A stretch of 64,000 nucleotides of DNA. It comes from DATFVA01 sp963832355. GTDB taxonomy: Bacteria > Bacteroidota > Ignavibacteria > Ignavibacteriales > Ignavibacteriaceae. The first letter of the stretch is position 1. Each line of letters begins with the position of its first letter. Under the pieces are notes generated by a model. It was not told where the DNA came from. It ran no database searches and saw only the letters and a program-made list of their open reading frames with translations. The DNA lies in the NCBI GenBank assembly GCA_963832355.1, contig CAWHTX010000014.1:186001-250000 (forward strand), given 5' to 3'. Below, one piece after another: positions 9,703 through 19,503 of this stretch. The translations under genes and the position numbers were made by a program.

Positions 9703-10705
9703 CTATTTCTCCCTGAAGTTCGAAGATGATATGCTGGTCTTTCTGGATCAGACGAAACTTCCCTTTAAAGAGGAGTACGTAAAAACTGACGACTATAACA
9801 GGATAGCGGAAGCTATCGAGAAACTGGAAGTAAGAGGCGCCCCGGCGATCGGGATAACTGCAGCCTATGGGATCGCACTCTCTGTTAAAGGGTTAAATGG
9901 CAATGCCGCTGCTGAAGCTTTCAGGACAGCTTATAAAAGACTTGAGAGGACCCGTCCAACTGCCGTAAATCTGTTTATGGCTCTTGAGCTTATGCAGGAA
10001 GTATTCGATAAAACTGACTCTGCCGATGATTTATATAAAACCCTGCTCTCGAGGGCAATAGAACTTCATAATGATGATATCAGGAAATGCAGGAAGATCG
10101 GGGAGCATGGGCTAAATATTTTCCTGAAAAAATCATCAATAATCACTCACTGCAACACCGGCAAGCTGGCAACCGGCGGAGACGGTACTGCTTTTAATGT
10201 AATAAAAACAGGTTTTGAAAACGGACTGGTAAATTATGTATATGCTGACGAAACACGTCCTCTCCTTCAGGGATTAAGACTGACAGCATTCGAACTTGAG
10301 AAGAATGGTATTCCGTTTTCTGTACTTAACGATTCGGCAGCCGCATCACTTTTAAGAACGGGGAAGGTCGATTTTGCAATAGTAGGAGCTGATCGTATTG
10401 CACTGAATGGAGACACAGCTAATAAGATAGGCACGTACAACCTTGCCGTTAATTGTTTCTACCATGAAGTTCCTTTTTATGTAGCCGCACCCACCACTAC
10501 AATCGATAGGAAAATCGCCAGCGGCGACGAAATCATAATCGAATTCAGGAATAAGAACGAGATCAGCAGTCCCAACGGTATAGAACTATCTCCCGGCATA
10601 AAAGAAGCTTATACTCCTGCTTTTGATGTCACACCGGCTCATCTGATCAAAGGCATAATTACTGAAGAAGGAATATTCAGCTTCCCTTACAACTTCATAA
10701 AATGA
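9689..10705 (+). CDS. mtnA: S-methyl-5-thioribose-1-phosphate isomerase
   Basis: A 338-aa enzyme that converts methylthioribose-1-phosphate to methylthioribulose-1-phosphate in methionine salvage. Signatures are RGAPAIGITAAYG, THCNTGKLATGGDGTA with catalytic C155, and VGADRIALNGDTANKIGTYN with D235. The Cys/Asp pair and the extended N-terminus separate it from the eIF2B-alpha paralogues. It overlaps the PfkB kinase by 14 bp and recO by 4 bp (ATGA). No other methionine-salvage gene is in the window. Ribose-1,5-bisphosphate isomerase is a close relative, but the motif set fits MtnA better. Confidence 0.9.
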   Translation: MNKTDYFSLKFEDDMLVFLDQTKLPFKEEYVKTDDYNRIAEAIEKLEVRGAPAIGITAAYGIALSVKGLNGNAAAEAFRTAYKRLERTRPTAVNLFMALELMQEVFDKTDSADDLYKTLLSRAIELHNDDIRKCRKIGEHGLNIFLKKSSIITHCNTGKLATGGDGTAFNVIKTGFENGLVNYVYADETRPLLQGLRLTAFELEKNGIPFSVLNDSAAASLLRTGKVDFAIVGADRIALNGDTANKIGTYNLAVNCFYHEVPFYVAAPTTTIDRKIASGDEIIIEFRNKNEISSPNGIELSPGIKEAYTPAFDVTPAHLIKGIITEEGIFSFPYNFIK

Positions 10706-11442
10706 GTGAGATAATTAAGACTGAAGCCATAGTCCTTAATAAGATCAACTATGGTGATTCCAGCATTATTGCTTCCTTTTTTACTAAGGACTACGGCAGA
10801 CTGTCGGGCATCCTTAAGGGGGGAAGGAGCTCTAAAAGCAAGATCGGATCGGTTGTTAATCCTCTCAATCATATAGAGATTGTTTTTTATAAAAAGGATA
10901 CCAGAGAGGTTCAGCTCGTATCGGGGGCCTCAATCATTTCGCATTTCCCTGTTATTAAAGACGATTTTGAGAAACTTCAGTATTCACTCGCGGTTCTGGA
11001 GCTCTTAAAAAAACTTACCCCCGAACACGAAACCAATCTCAGGCTCTTTTCCGGTACGGTCAGAATCTTATCCCTGATTGAGACATCTAACGAAGAACCT
11101 TTGGTACTATTTGGCAGGTATTTTTTATTTTTCCTTTCTGACAGCGGATACGAACCGCAGTTTGAAAAATGCATAACTTGCGGCAGATCAAATTTCAGGA
11201 ATGAAAATTTGGCTTATAATTTTGATTTGGGTATTTTTTGTGAACAGTGCAGTCGGGATAATATATATTCTTTTACCATCGAAATGGAACTTTTTGAGTA
11301 CCTGCTGTGTCTAAAACACAATAAACAGGCAGAAAAAATAAGTAAATCAGTGAAAGAAAAGGCAGTTGTATTTCTTGAGCGGTACGCTAAACACCATTTA
11401 CCTGATTTCAAGGGCTTACAATCAATTCAATTACTCAAATGA
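10702..11442 (+). CDS. recO: DNA repair protein RecO
   Basis: A 246-aa RecF-pathway mediator that loads RecA onto SSB-coated single strands and anneals DNA. The N-terminal OB fold begins IIKTEAIVLNKINYGDSS. The C-terminal zinc site has C157, C160, C180 and C183 in two CxxC pairs. It starts at ATG 10702 inside the mtnA stop (ATGA). Length and domain order are normal. No recF or recR is nearby. Confidence 0.92.
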   Translation: MSEIIKTEAIVLNKINYGDSSIIASFFTKDYGRLSGILKGGRSSKSKIGSVVNPLNHIEIVFYKKDTREVQLVSGASIISHFPVIKDDFEKLQYSLAVLELLKKLTPEHETNLRLFSGTVRILSLIETSNEEPLVLFGRYFLFFLSDSGYEPQFEKCITCGRSNFRNENLAYNFDLGIFCEQCSRDNIYSFTIEMELFEYLLCLKHNKQAEKISKSVKEKAVVFLERYAKHHLPDFKGLQSIQLLK

Positions 11443-11521
11443 GGTAGTATAGATAGTTGATACAAATGCAGCAATGCAGTCTAATACTAAAAAAATGAAT
11501 TTTAATTCGGAGGAATAGAAC

Positions 11522-13006
11522 ATGAAATCAAAAAGATTATTTGGTGCATTTGCATTAGTGTTTGCCGGAATCCTTTTTGGAGCTCTGCTTGTTTCCGGTT
11601 TCGGGTTGGTGAGGCCAGGACTCGCAGATATAAATCTTGGCGCCAGTAATCCACCAGTTAACCTTGATGCCGATGCTACTTCATTCAGTAAGGCGTTTAT
11701 TGAAACAGCAGCTAAGGTTACCCCAACCATTGTCCAGATAACAGTTGTTTCAGAAGCAGAAAATCCTCATAACGACTTTTTCTTCTTCCCCTTTAAAGAT
11801 ATGCCGCAGGAACAAAAAGGCACAGGAAGCGGAATTATTATTTCCGATGACGGCTACATACTTACAAATAACCATGTAGTTGAGAATGCGAATAAAGTAA
11901 CTGTAGGACTTTCAGACAAGAGAACTTTTGATGCAACTGTAGTAGGAACAGATCCTCTCACTGATCTTGCTGTCATTAAGATAGATGCCAAAGATCTTCC
12001 GGTAGCCTACCTTGGTGATTCTGATAACCTTAAAGTTGGACAGTGGGTGATGGCAATAGGTAACCCGCTTTCACTTTCATCAACTGTTACGGCAGGCATT
12101 GTAAGTGCTATTGGAAGAGGACAGCTTGGATTAATAAAGAACAGTTACGGTGTTGAGAATTTTATTCAGACTGACGCAGCTATAAATCCCGGTAACAGCG
12201 GAGGTGCGCTGGTTGATCTTTCAGGAGCGGTAATAGGCGTTAACTCGGCCATTGCAGCAGGTAGAACCGGTACATATATAGGATATGGTTTTGCTATCCC
12301 TATCAATATGGCTAAGTCGGTTGCAAAAGACCTGATAGCCCATGGAAAAATTAGTCGCGGCTATATAGGCGTAAACATCGGTGAAGTTGATAATGCAATG
12401 GCTAAAGCGCTCGGTTTGAGCAAACCTGAGGGTGTTATTGTACAGGGACTTGTTGATGGCGGAGCAGCCAGCAAAGCTGATATTAAAGCTGGAGATGTGA
12501 TTCTTAAGGTAGATGGTAAAGCAGTAAATGAACCTAACACACTTCAAAGTTATATCGCCGGAAAGAGCGCCGGAACCACTGTAACTCTTACAATATACAG
12601 GGACGGTAAAGAGATTACAAGAGAAGTTACACTGAAAGCAAGAGAAACCGAACAGAACAATGAGCCCGTTGTCGATAAAGAGAATAATGAAAATGAAAAT
12701 AATGACAGCAACTCAACTACTGCATTTGATGATCTCGGTCTTACAGTCAGGAATCTAAACTCACAGGAAAAAACACAATACAGTGTTGATCATGGGGTCA
12801 TGATAACCGAGGTTAAGCCTTACAGTAAGGCAGAAGACCAGAGATTGTTTCAGGGACTGGTAATCCTTGAAGCCAACAAAAAGAAGGTTGATTCTGTTAG
12901 TGATTTTAAGAGTACCATAGATGAAAATAAAGGAAAATCGGTCATGCTTAGAGTAGCTGATTCCCAGGGGAATAAAAGGTTCATCGCACTTGAAATACCT
13001 GAATAA
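11522..13006 (+). CDS. Periplasmic serine protease of the HtrA/DegP family
   Basis: A 494-aa envelope protease/chaperone that degrades misfolded proteins. An N-terminal signal or anchor helix covers about residues 8-28. The trypsin-like domain carries the triad H118 (TNNHVV), D148 (DPLTDLAVIKI) and S226 (NPGNSGGAL). PDZ1 covers about residues 270-370. An Asn/Glu-rich linker (about 375-395) leads to PDZ2 (about 400-494), the usual DegP/DegQ architecture. GGAGG precedes ATG 11522 at good spacing. A strong terminator at 13027-13056 makes it the end of its transcript. No CpxR/RpoE-type control site was recognised. Confidence 0.93.
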   Translation: MKSKRLFGAFALVFAGILFGALLVSGFGLVRPGLADINLGASNPPVNLDADATSFSKAFIETAAKVTPTIVQITVVSEAENPHNDFFFFPFKDMPQEQKGTGSGIIISDDGYILTNNHVVENANKVTVGLSDKRTFDATVVGTDPLTDLAVIKIDAKDLPVAYLGDSDNLKVGQWVMAIGNPLSLSSTVTAGIVSAIGRGQLGLIKNSYGVENFIQTDAAINPGNSGGALVDLSGAVIGVNSAIAAGRTGTYIGYGFAIPINMAKSVAKDLIAHGKISRGYIGVNIGEVDNAMAKALGLSKPEGVIVQGLVDGGAASKADIKAGDVILKVDGKAVNEPNTLQSYIAGKSAGTTVTLTIYRDGKEITREVTLKARETEQNNEPVVDKENNENENNDSNSTTAFDDLGLTVRNLNSQEKTQYSVDHGVMITEVKPYSKAEDQRLFQGLVILEANKKKVDSVSDFKSTIDENKGKSVMLRVADSQGNKRFIALEIPE

Positions 13007-13026
13007 GGTATTAAAAGTTTATCTAT

Positions 13027-13056
13027 AACGCCCGATATATTCGGGCGTTTTTTTTA
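13027..13056 (+). terminator. Rho-independent terminator after htrA-like gene
   Basis: A 9-bp stem AACGCCCGA/TCGGGCGTT with a 5-nt loop (TATAT) runs into a T tract. It lies 20 bp after the protease stop and separates it from aroC. Confidence 0.88.
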
Positions 13057-13089
13057 TATTATCTCCTCAACATTTTACAGGATATATAA

Positions 13090-14298
13090 ATGATACGCTT
13101 CTTGACCGCAGGGGAATCGCACGGTAAAGCTCTTACCGTAATAATTGACGGAATTCCTTCCAACCTGACAATTGAAAACAGTTATTTGAATTATCACCTA
13201 AAGAGAAGACAGGCCGGTTATGGAAGAGGCCACAGGATGAAAATTGAATCAGATGCTGCGGAAATATTGGCGGGCATCAGATTTCAGAAGACATTCGGTT
13301 CACCAATCTCATTATTAATAAAAAATAAGGATTGGGAAAACTGGAAAACCCAGATGTCGCCGGAAAGTGAAAAAGGAAAGATTGAAAAGGTCACTGTTCC
13401 AAGGCCGGGACATGCAGACCTGGTGGGTATCACCAAATTCAATTATGACGATATCAGGAATTCGATCGAACGTTCCAGTGCAAGAGAAACAGCTGCCAGG
13501 GTAGCTGCGGGGTCTGTAGCACGCAGACTTCTTGAGGAATTTGATATTTTTATAGGGAGTTATGTTGAGAGTATCGGTGGAGAATATCCGGACGTGAATA
13601 TGTTTGATGACTTGACAGGAAATAAGGTTAATAAAAATTTTTCTGCTTGGGATTTGTCGCTTGAGGCTGATAAGAGCGATGTAAGAGTGCTTGATAAAGA
13701 GCACGAAACCCGGATAATAAATAAGATTAAACAGATCAAGAAGAAGGGCGATACACTTGGAGGCACATTTATTACCATTGCTTCCGGGGTACCTGCAGGA
13801 CTCGGGAGTTTTATGCAGTATGATCTTAAGCTTGATGCTGATATTGCTGCAGCAATTATGTCAATTAATGCCGTAAAAGCTGTTTCGATCGGAACAGGGT
13901 TTGAATCAGCTGAGCGCACAGGTTCAGAATCACATGATGAAATTATTAAATCGGGAGAAAAATTTAGAAGAAAAACCAACAGAGCAGGTGGAATAGAAGG
14001 CGGCATCTCAAATGGAATGCCTGTTATAGTCCGTTCTGCGATGAAACCGATTGCAACATTAATGAGACCGGTGGAAAGTGTAGACCTGAGGACAATGAAA
14101 AAAATTGAATCCAGAAGAGAAAGGAGCGATTTTGTTGCAGTGCCGGCCTGTGCGGTTATAGCAGAATCGATGTTGTCCTGGGTAATAGCTAAACACTTCC
14201 TGTTCAAGTTTGGAGGAGATTCTTTAGAAGAAACAAGAGATAACTATAATAACTTCAATAAGAAACTGTTTTCAAGAATAAAGCGAAATTTCAGATAA
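13090..14298 (+). CDS. aroC: Chorismate synthase
   Basis: A 402-aa FMN-dependent lyase for the last shikimate step, EPSP to chorismate. Signatures are GESHGKALTVIIDGIP at the N-terminus, RRQAGYGRGHRMKIESD (residues 39-55) and RSSARETAARVAAG. Length fits the family. It lies 84 bp after the protease, past a terminator, so it likely has its own promoter near 13060. The next gene starts at the base after the stop. Its product feeds PabAB, encoded at 39.4-41.5 kb. Confidence 0.95.
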   Translation: MIRFLTAGESHGKALTVIIDGIPSNLTIENSYLNYHLKRRQAGYGRGHRMKIESDAAEILAGIRFQKTFGSPISLLIKNKDWENWKTQMSPESEKGKIEKVTVPRPGHADLVGITKFNYDDIRNSIERSSARETAARVAAGSVARRLLEEFDIFIGSYVESIGGEYPDVNMFDDLTGNKVNKNFSAWDLSLEADKSDVRVLDKEHETRIINKIKQIKKKGDTLGGTFITIASGVPAGLGSFMQYDLKLDADIAAAIMSINAVKAVSIGTGFESAERTGSESHDEIIKSGEKFRRKTNRAGGIEGGISNGMPVIVRSAMKPIATLMRPVESVDLRTMKKIESRRERSDFVAVPACAVIAESMLSWVIAKHFLFKFGGDSLEETRDNYNNFNKKLFSRIKRNFR

Positions 14299-14943
14299 AT
14301 GGTTAAAATTAAAAAGTTCGTATTTAATCCTTTTAATGAGAATACTTTTATCGTGTGGGATGACCATTCAAAAGAATGCGCAATAATAGATCCAGGCTGT
14401 TCCGATGAAGTCGAAGAAAATGAGTTATCTGAATTCATACGCAATAATGATCTTATCCCAAAATATTTGATAAACACTCACTGTCATCTCGATCATATCT
14501 GGGGATGCAGGTTCGTAAAGGAGAAGTACAATCCCGAATACCTGATTCCTGAAGATGATCTGATGCTGCTTAAGAATGCGGGCAGCCAGGCAGATATGTA
14601 TAATATTCAGTTCAATGAACCTCCGGCTCCCGATAATTTTCTTTCGGAGAAGTTGAAATTGTCTCTGGGTGAATCAGGTATAACACTTTTATTTACCCCG
14701 GGACATACACCCGGTGAGTTTTGCCTCTATTTTCCGAATGAAAATTTCTGCGTTGTCGGGGATGTGCTCTTCAAAGACAGCATAGGCAGAACTGATCTTT
14801 GGGGAGGAGATTACAGCACGTTAATTGATTCTATTACCAACAAACTCCTTTCACTTGACGACGATGTAGTAATTTATCCCGGCCACGGTGAGGAAAGTAC
14901 AATCGGCAGGGAGAAAGCTAAAAATCCTTTTCTTAACGAATAG
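14299..14943 (+). CDS. Metallo-beta-lactamase-fold hydrolase (glyoxalase II-like)
   Basis: A 214-aa hydrolase of the YcbL/glyoxalase-II-like group. The binuclear metal site is complete: THCHLDH (H61, H63, D65, H66), H136 in PGHTPGE, D155 in GDVLF and H196 in YPGHGEES. It lacks the C-terminal substrate domain of true glyoxalase II, so a thioester hydrolase or YcbL-type role is more likely. Start ATG 14299 directly abuts the aroC stop, suggesting coupling. Confidence 0.88.
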   Translation: MVKIKKFVFNPFNENTFIVWDDHSKECAIIDPGCSDEVEENELSEFIRNNDLIPKYLINTHCHLDHIWGCRFVKEKYNPEYLIPEDDLMLLKNAGSQADMYNIQFNEPPAPDNFLSEKLKLSLGESGITLLFTPGHTPGEFCLYFPNENFCVVGDVLFKDSIGRTDLWGGDYSTLIDSITNKLLSLDDDVVIYPGHGEESTIGREKAKNPFLNE

Positions 14944-14981
14944 CAGATTATGTCTGCATTGAATATTACGAAAGCTTAATA

Positions 14982-15365
14982 ATGAAAATACCAGGTATAT
15001 TGATTATACTGTTACTTTTAACAGCTGGAAGTATCAAATGCTATGCTCAGGATCCGGCTGATACCGCTGACTGCGGAAGTAATATCCCGGGATGGCTTCA
15101 GGAAAGGATCAAAGTAATGACTCTGGATGAGAAGCACTATGCCGGTACCAGGGTACTCGCATACGAAATTGACGACACATGTGTTTACCGTATTCAAGAT
15201 CCTGTCAGTTCTTTATACTACGATTTATACTATCCCGATGGAAAAAGACTGGATATAGAGGAGGTTAATAAGTTTATTAATGAAAAAGACGAACCGCTGC
15301 TGATCTGGGAAAAATATCCTGCTGTACGTTTCGACTCACTCAAAAAGAATATCGAAAAACCATAA
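14982..15365 (+). CDS. Small secreted protein of unknown function
   Basis: A 127-aa protein with a clear signal peptide (hydrophobic IPGILIILLLLTAG, likely cut after CYAQ near residue 23). The mature part has two cysteines and a VYRIQDPVSSLYYDLYYPDG segment resembling small Bacteroidota periplasmic proteins with one compact beta domain. I do not recognise the family. It lies 38 bp after the hydrolase, same strand. Confidence 0.7.
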   Translation: MKIPGILIILLLLTAGSIKCYAQDPADTADCGSNIPGWLQERIKVMTLDEKHYAGTRVLAYEIDDTCVYRIQDPVSSLYYDLYYPDGKRLDIEEVNKFINEKDEPLLIWEKYPAVRFDSLKKNIEKP

Positions 15366-15499
15366 GACATCAAAGACAATCCGCGTCAATTATATAAATT
15401 ATAGATGATACCTGATTAACAGATTTACCGGTCCCTGTTTTCTCAATCTGATCTTATTTAGATTTATCCAGTACACATAAAAAATTATACGGCATCGCT

Positions 15500-16075
15500 A
15501 TGGAAGAAAATTACATAGAAAATAAGACGATAGAAAAAGCAGATTTTCGAAATAAACAACCTGATGGAAATGAATATGAAAACTGCAGATTTATTCAATG
15601 TGATTTTACAAAATCAGATCTTACCGGCATAAAGCTGATTGACTGCACTTTCGAACACTGCAATTTAAGTACGGCCAACATCAGTCAGGCTGTCTTGAAT
15701 AATGTTAATTTCAATGACTGTAAGATGAACGGACTGCGCTTTGATACCAGTAATGACTTCGCTCTTTCCTTGAGGTTTGAAAACTGCAATCTTAATCATT
15801 CGACTTTTTATAAAAAAAGGATCAAAAATACTGTATTTATTAATTGTCAGTTAAATGAAACGGACTTTACAGCCTGCGACCTGACGGAAGCTCTATTTGA
15901 TAATTGCGATCTGCAGGGCACAGTATTCGATCGGACAATTCTTGTTAAGGCCGATTTCAGGACTTCCCATAATTTCTCGATAGATCCTGAAAATAACAGT
16001 ATAAAAAAAGCCCGGTTTTCAACTGAGGGTCTGAGGGGATTGCTGGAGAAATACGAGATCGAGATTGGGAACTAG
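15500..16075 (+). CDS. Pentapeptide-repeat protein
   Basis: A 191-aa protein made of pentapeptide repeats (A/C-D/N-L/F-x-x) from about residue 16 to 155, for example CDFTKSDLTG, CDLTEALFDN and CDLQGTVFDR. These fold as a right-handed quadrilateral beta-helix. Cys at the i-2 position is frequent. A non-repeat C-terminal tail ends RFSTEGLRGLLEKYEIEIGN, the arrangement seen in Qnr/McbG-like DNA mimics, which have a C-terminal dimerising helix. Gyrase protection is possible but not shown. It is flanked by about 130-150 bp gaps, so probably monocistronic. Confidence 0.85.
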   Translation: MEENYIENKTIEKADFRNKQPDGNEYENCRFIQCDFTKSDLTGIKLIDCTFEHCNLSTANISQAVLNNVNFNDCKMNGLRFDTSNDFALSLRFENCNLNHSTFYKKRIKNTVFINCQLNETDFTACDLTEALFDNCDLQGTVFDRTILVKADFRTSHNFSIDPENNSIKKARFSTEGLRGLLEKYEIEIGN

Positions 16076-16222
16076 TATGTCTCCGGAATTACGTCAGATA
16101 ACCCGAAAGAAATTTGTGGGTAAAAAATCATTTATGTCATTTCTTATAATTAGTAAACAATGGCAGGGTATTTTGGGGATCTATTTCAACTGAGAAAATG
16201 ATTAACAATTAAGGAGCAGGTC

Positions 16223-16699
16223 TTGGAAAAATTAAAGAAGTACAAATACAATGGTGCCCGATCTCTGGTTATTTTACATGAAGATCATCTCAGATCATGT
16301 CTTCAGGTCTGGAAAGAGGCTAAAGCATTCAATATAAATCTGCCTGAGACCGAGGATAAAGATTACAAATCATTAAATGCATTACTGTTTCATATTTTCA
16401 GAGCTGCCCGGGGATACATGACCTGGATGTGTGAGAAACTTGGTCTTCCGGATCCTGAAATTAAAAAGCCACCCGGACTTGATTTGATTGAATCTCAGGC
16501 TGATGATTACTTATTGCATCTGCTTGATAAATGGAAAACCCCGCTGGCTGATATTGAAGAAGAAAAATTTCACAACCCTGTGTACACATCCAGGTGGGGT
16601 GTAGATTATTGTATTGAAGCCATGCTTGAGCATGCAGTAATGCATCCCATTAGACATGAGTTTCAATTGAAAAACCTGATCCGGGAACAAACCGGCTGA
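16223..16699 (+). CDS. DinB-like four-helix metalloprotein
   Basis: A 158-aa protein with the helix pattern and histidines of the DinB/YfiT superfamily: H57 (LLFHIFRAARGY), H137 and H141 (LEHAVMHPIRHEFQLKNL). Some members are thiol-dependent transferases or hydrolases; most are uncharacterised. The start is TTG 16223 with AAGGAG at 16211-16216, a good match and spacing. No neighbour suggests a substrate. Confidence 0.75.
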   Translation: MEKLKKYKYNGARSLVILHEDHLRSCLQVWKEAKAFNINLPETEDKDYKSLNALLFHIFRAARGYMTWMCEKLGLPDPEIKKPPGLDLIESQADDYLLHLLDKWKTPLADIEEEKFHNPVYTSRWGVDYCIEAMLEHAVMHPIRHEFQLKNLIREQTG

Positions 16700-16906
16700 T
16701 ATGGTAAATGCCCGCAAATGTTAGTGATAACAATAAAAGGGATGAGCGGTATATATATCGTCTGGAGCAGTTGATTATTTAAAAGCCTGGTTATATCATG
16801 TAACATAAGATTTGAGTTATTACCCCAATTTCTCCTTCTTGTACAAATCGTATCTTATCCTGCTAAAACTTAATTAATTAAATTCCTCATTCAGAGGGAG
16901 GCTGAA

Positions 16907-18580
16907 ATGAAATTAAGAAGTAAAAGCATTTATCTTTTTTTCATTGCCCTTATTTTCTCCTTTGGTTTAATGTTTGCGTTTGTTGAATTACCGCGGGTAG
17001 TCGATACCGTACTTCAGGAGAATATCGGATTTCCGGGCTTTGACCAGGGTAGTGATGAGTTTAGTGCTTACAAAACCGATTTATATATCGATACTCTTCA
17101 TTTAAGATGGATAGGATATGCAAGTCTCCTGATAATTGTGACACTCATTCTAATTGGTTTTTTAACCAGGAAAAGCGGATGGATCTATGCCGGGGCTTTT
17201 GCTCTGTTCATTCCTATATTTGGACAATTTGCCCTGAGCATGTTCTTTCTGGCAGGACTAGGCATCCTTCGTGTGGTCTGGTTTCCATTTCTTGATATAT
17301 CATTCAACTTTCTTCAATTAGGAAATATAATCTACCTTCCATATGAGATTCTTATGTGGACCGCGGGTTTATTCAACTGGGATGCTCATATTTTTCTTTC
17401 ATATTTCTTCATGGGTTCTGGTGCTTTTTTATTTGTATGGGGAGTACTAGTCTGGATGCAGAACAGGTTTAACCTCAAAGAAATTGCTTCGGATTCTATA
17501 TATAAATTTTCCCGTCACCCCCAATATGTGGGATGGATTATCTGGAGTTACGGGGTTATGTTATTTTCATTACACATAAATAATATGAAAAAAAGCTGGA
17601 GTGTTTCTTCCAGTCTTCCCTGGCTGCTTGCCTCAATGGTTATTATAGGGATTTGTTTACTTGAAGAAATTAAAATGAAGGAAAAATTCGGGGAGAAATA
17701 TGAAAACTATAGAAAGAGAACGAACTTTTTTCTACCTCTACCATCCTGGGTTAAATCGACATTCAGATTGCCTGTTCGTCTTATGATTAAAAAAGGATAT
17801 CCGGAAACCAGGGGTGAAGCTGCGGGAATCACTGTATTCTTTACTGGAATCTTAATATTACTATCTTTTTTCAGTGTTGATTTCGGAAATGATAATGCCG
17901 ATCATATACTTCAAACCAGAGGTAACACATATCAAGTGATAGATTCATTAATAATAAATATAAAAAATACACCGCGTCGGGATCTTCGTAATCAGTTTAA
18001 CGAATTGAAAAAGTCTTGGTGCGGTCTCGATAAAACCTTTGATAGATATGCTTATCAGATCCGAATCCGGATATTCGTGAATTTTCAGCCGATGCTACTC
18101 GGTGAACTGAAAGTCAGATACTGCTGATAAGTATTTCATCAAATTGCTCGATGATAAAAATTTAGGGTTAGAAATTCGGCAATACTTTCACTTGGTAAAT
18201 TAAAATCTGAAATAGCTGTGGAACCATTAATATCGAGACTGAATGAGCGGATGGCCCCGGATTCAGACATTTTATATATAACGCACTTGGAGGAATAGGG
18301 TCTGATAAAGCAGTAAATGCTTTGATGGAGGGAACTAAAGATTCGGTATGGTTTGTGAAGATAAGTGCAATAGGAGCGCTATGCGAAATAGATCCCGGAC
18401 TAGCTACGTGGAGTAATCAAAAACTCATTGTCGGATGAAAGTCCTGAGGTAAGGCGAAATTTAGTTTACCTGATATTGAGATATAAGATTAAAGAATTGA
18501 AAGATGATGTATCAAGGCTACATAATGATGAGGATTTTGAAACCAGGTTTTATGCTAAAATAATCTCCAAGCAGCTATGA
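16907..18580 (+). pseudogene. Integral-membrane methyltransferase (ICMT-like) fused to HEAT repeats, multiply frameshifted
   Basis: The first 360 or so residues are an intact multi-helix membrane protein with an isoprenylcysteine-methyltransferase/NnrU-like core: SRHPQYVGW (residues 202-210) and LLEEIKMKEKFGEKYENYRK. From about 18006 the coding signal hops between frames. Readable pieces in order are SLGAVSIKPLIDMLIRSES, DTADKYFIKLLDDKNLGLEI, AILSLGKLKSEIAVEPLISR, NALGGIGSDKAVNALMEGTK and SDESPEVRRNLVYLILRYK, ending at stop 18578-18580. These are HEAT/PBS-lyase-like repeats, so the ancestral gene was a methyltransferase-HEAT fusion of about 550 aa. At least four to five indels are needed. The single-frame ORF ends at 18127, so its last 40 residues are out-of-frame translation. 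Confidence 0.8.
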
Positions 18581-18673
18581 AGATTTTCAGCTTCTGTCGA
18601 AGATAGGTTGCATTTAACGGTGAAAATTTACAACTTCAAATAATTCCGCAATCTTAATTGAAAAGGACAGAAG

Positions 18674-19415
18674 ATGAATAAACCGATTTATTTATCCGTT
18701 ATATTCTTTCTTGCATATCTCCACAGTTTCATTATCCCAGGAAAAGCCGTTACTATCGGATGCGATCCGTAAAGCAATTGATACCCGTGGTATTGAGGGA
18801 GCCAAAAAATATTTTAAACAATCATACGAGGCAAATAAAGATTATTATGAAGTTGATATGGATGCCGTTTCTAAATTGAGTAATGAGTATGTACAAAATA
18901 ATAATATTGCAGCTGCGGGGGCAGTAATGGAAATGGCTCAGCCATACCTGCAGGATTACATCGCTTCTCATCTTAACGGAAAGTCAGAGAAATTGATTAA
19001 AAAACAGAATAAAGAGATCAACAAAAATGAAGCTGCGGTTAAAGAGTCATCGGATCAGGATAAGTCGATAAATAATTCGCAAGGTCCGGCACGGGATGAT
19101 CTGGATCGATTTACAGGAATATACGGTGATCCTGCTGAAAAGAATGAAACCAGAAGATTATGGGTCAGAACCTCCTGCGACGGCTATCTTGTTGCCGGTG
19201 CCCTGTGGGGAGATGCCTCACCATGGTGGCTGAAGTCAGAATCCGATAAAGTTTTTATTTATAAGGATTCATTTAATGATATCAGGATGGAATTTGCGGG
19301 AAGTGGAAAAGATGAAAAAATGATTCATAACCTTTCGTTTATGAAATCCCCGTTACAAAGACTTGGCCCCATCCCCGAGGATTGGGGACCGTGTGTGGAA
19401 AGAAGAGAACAATAA
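18674..19415 (+). CDS. Secreted protein of unknown function, frameshift in the signal peptide
   Basis: ATG 18674, with AGGACAGAAG just upstream, opens a good signal peptide (MNKPIYLSVIFFLA) but meets a stop after about 30 codons. The mature part (ISTVSLSQEKPLL...) is in the next frame from about 18714 to 19415. One base around 18713-18716 must be gained or lost. The mature protein has a helical N-terminal half, a Lys/Glu/Asn-rich linker, and a C-terminal module starting DRFTGIYGD that resembles the small beta-barrel tail of some serine-hydrolase and peptidase families. It could be translated unexported from TTG 18711. Function unknown. Confidence 0.6.
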
Positions 19416-19503
19416 GGTTTCCGGCTGCCTTTGCCTGTTTGCTTTCCTTTAACACAACATTTCTTTATTTTTTTACTTCTGAATAACAATAAATTTATCA
19501 TTT

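Noticed and set aside
11457..11487. TTGATA-N19-TAATAC before the HtrA-type protease
   Set aside because: Spacing is long and this phylum's main sigma factor often uses other elements; chance in AT-rich DNA is likely.
13560..14207. A 215-aa open frame on the minus strand
   Set aside because: It lies wholly inside aroC, has low-complexity Ser/Leu/Ile composition and no ribosome site; a shadow frame.
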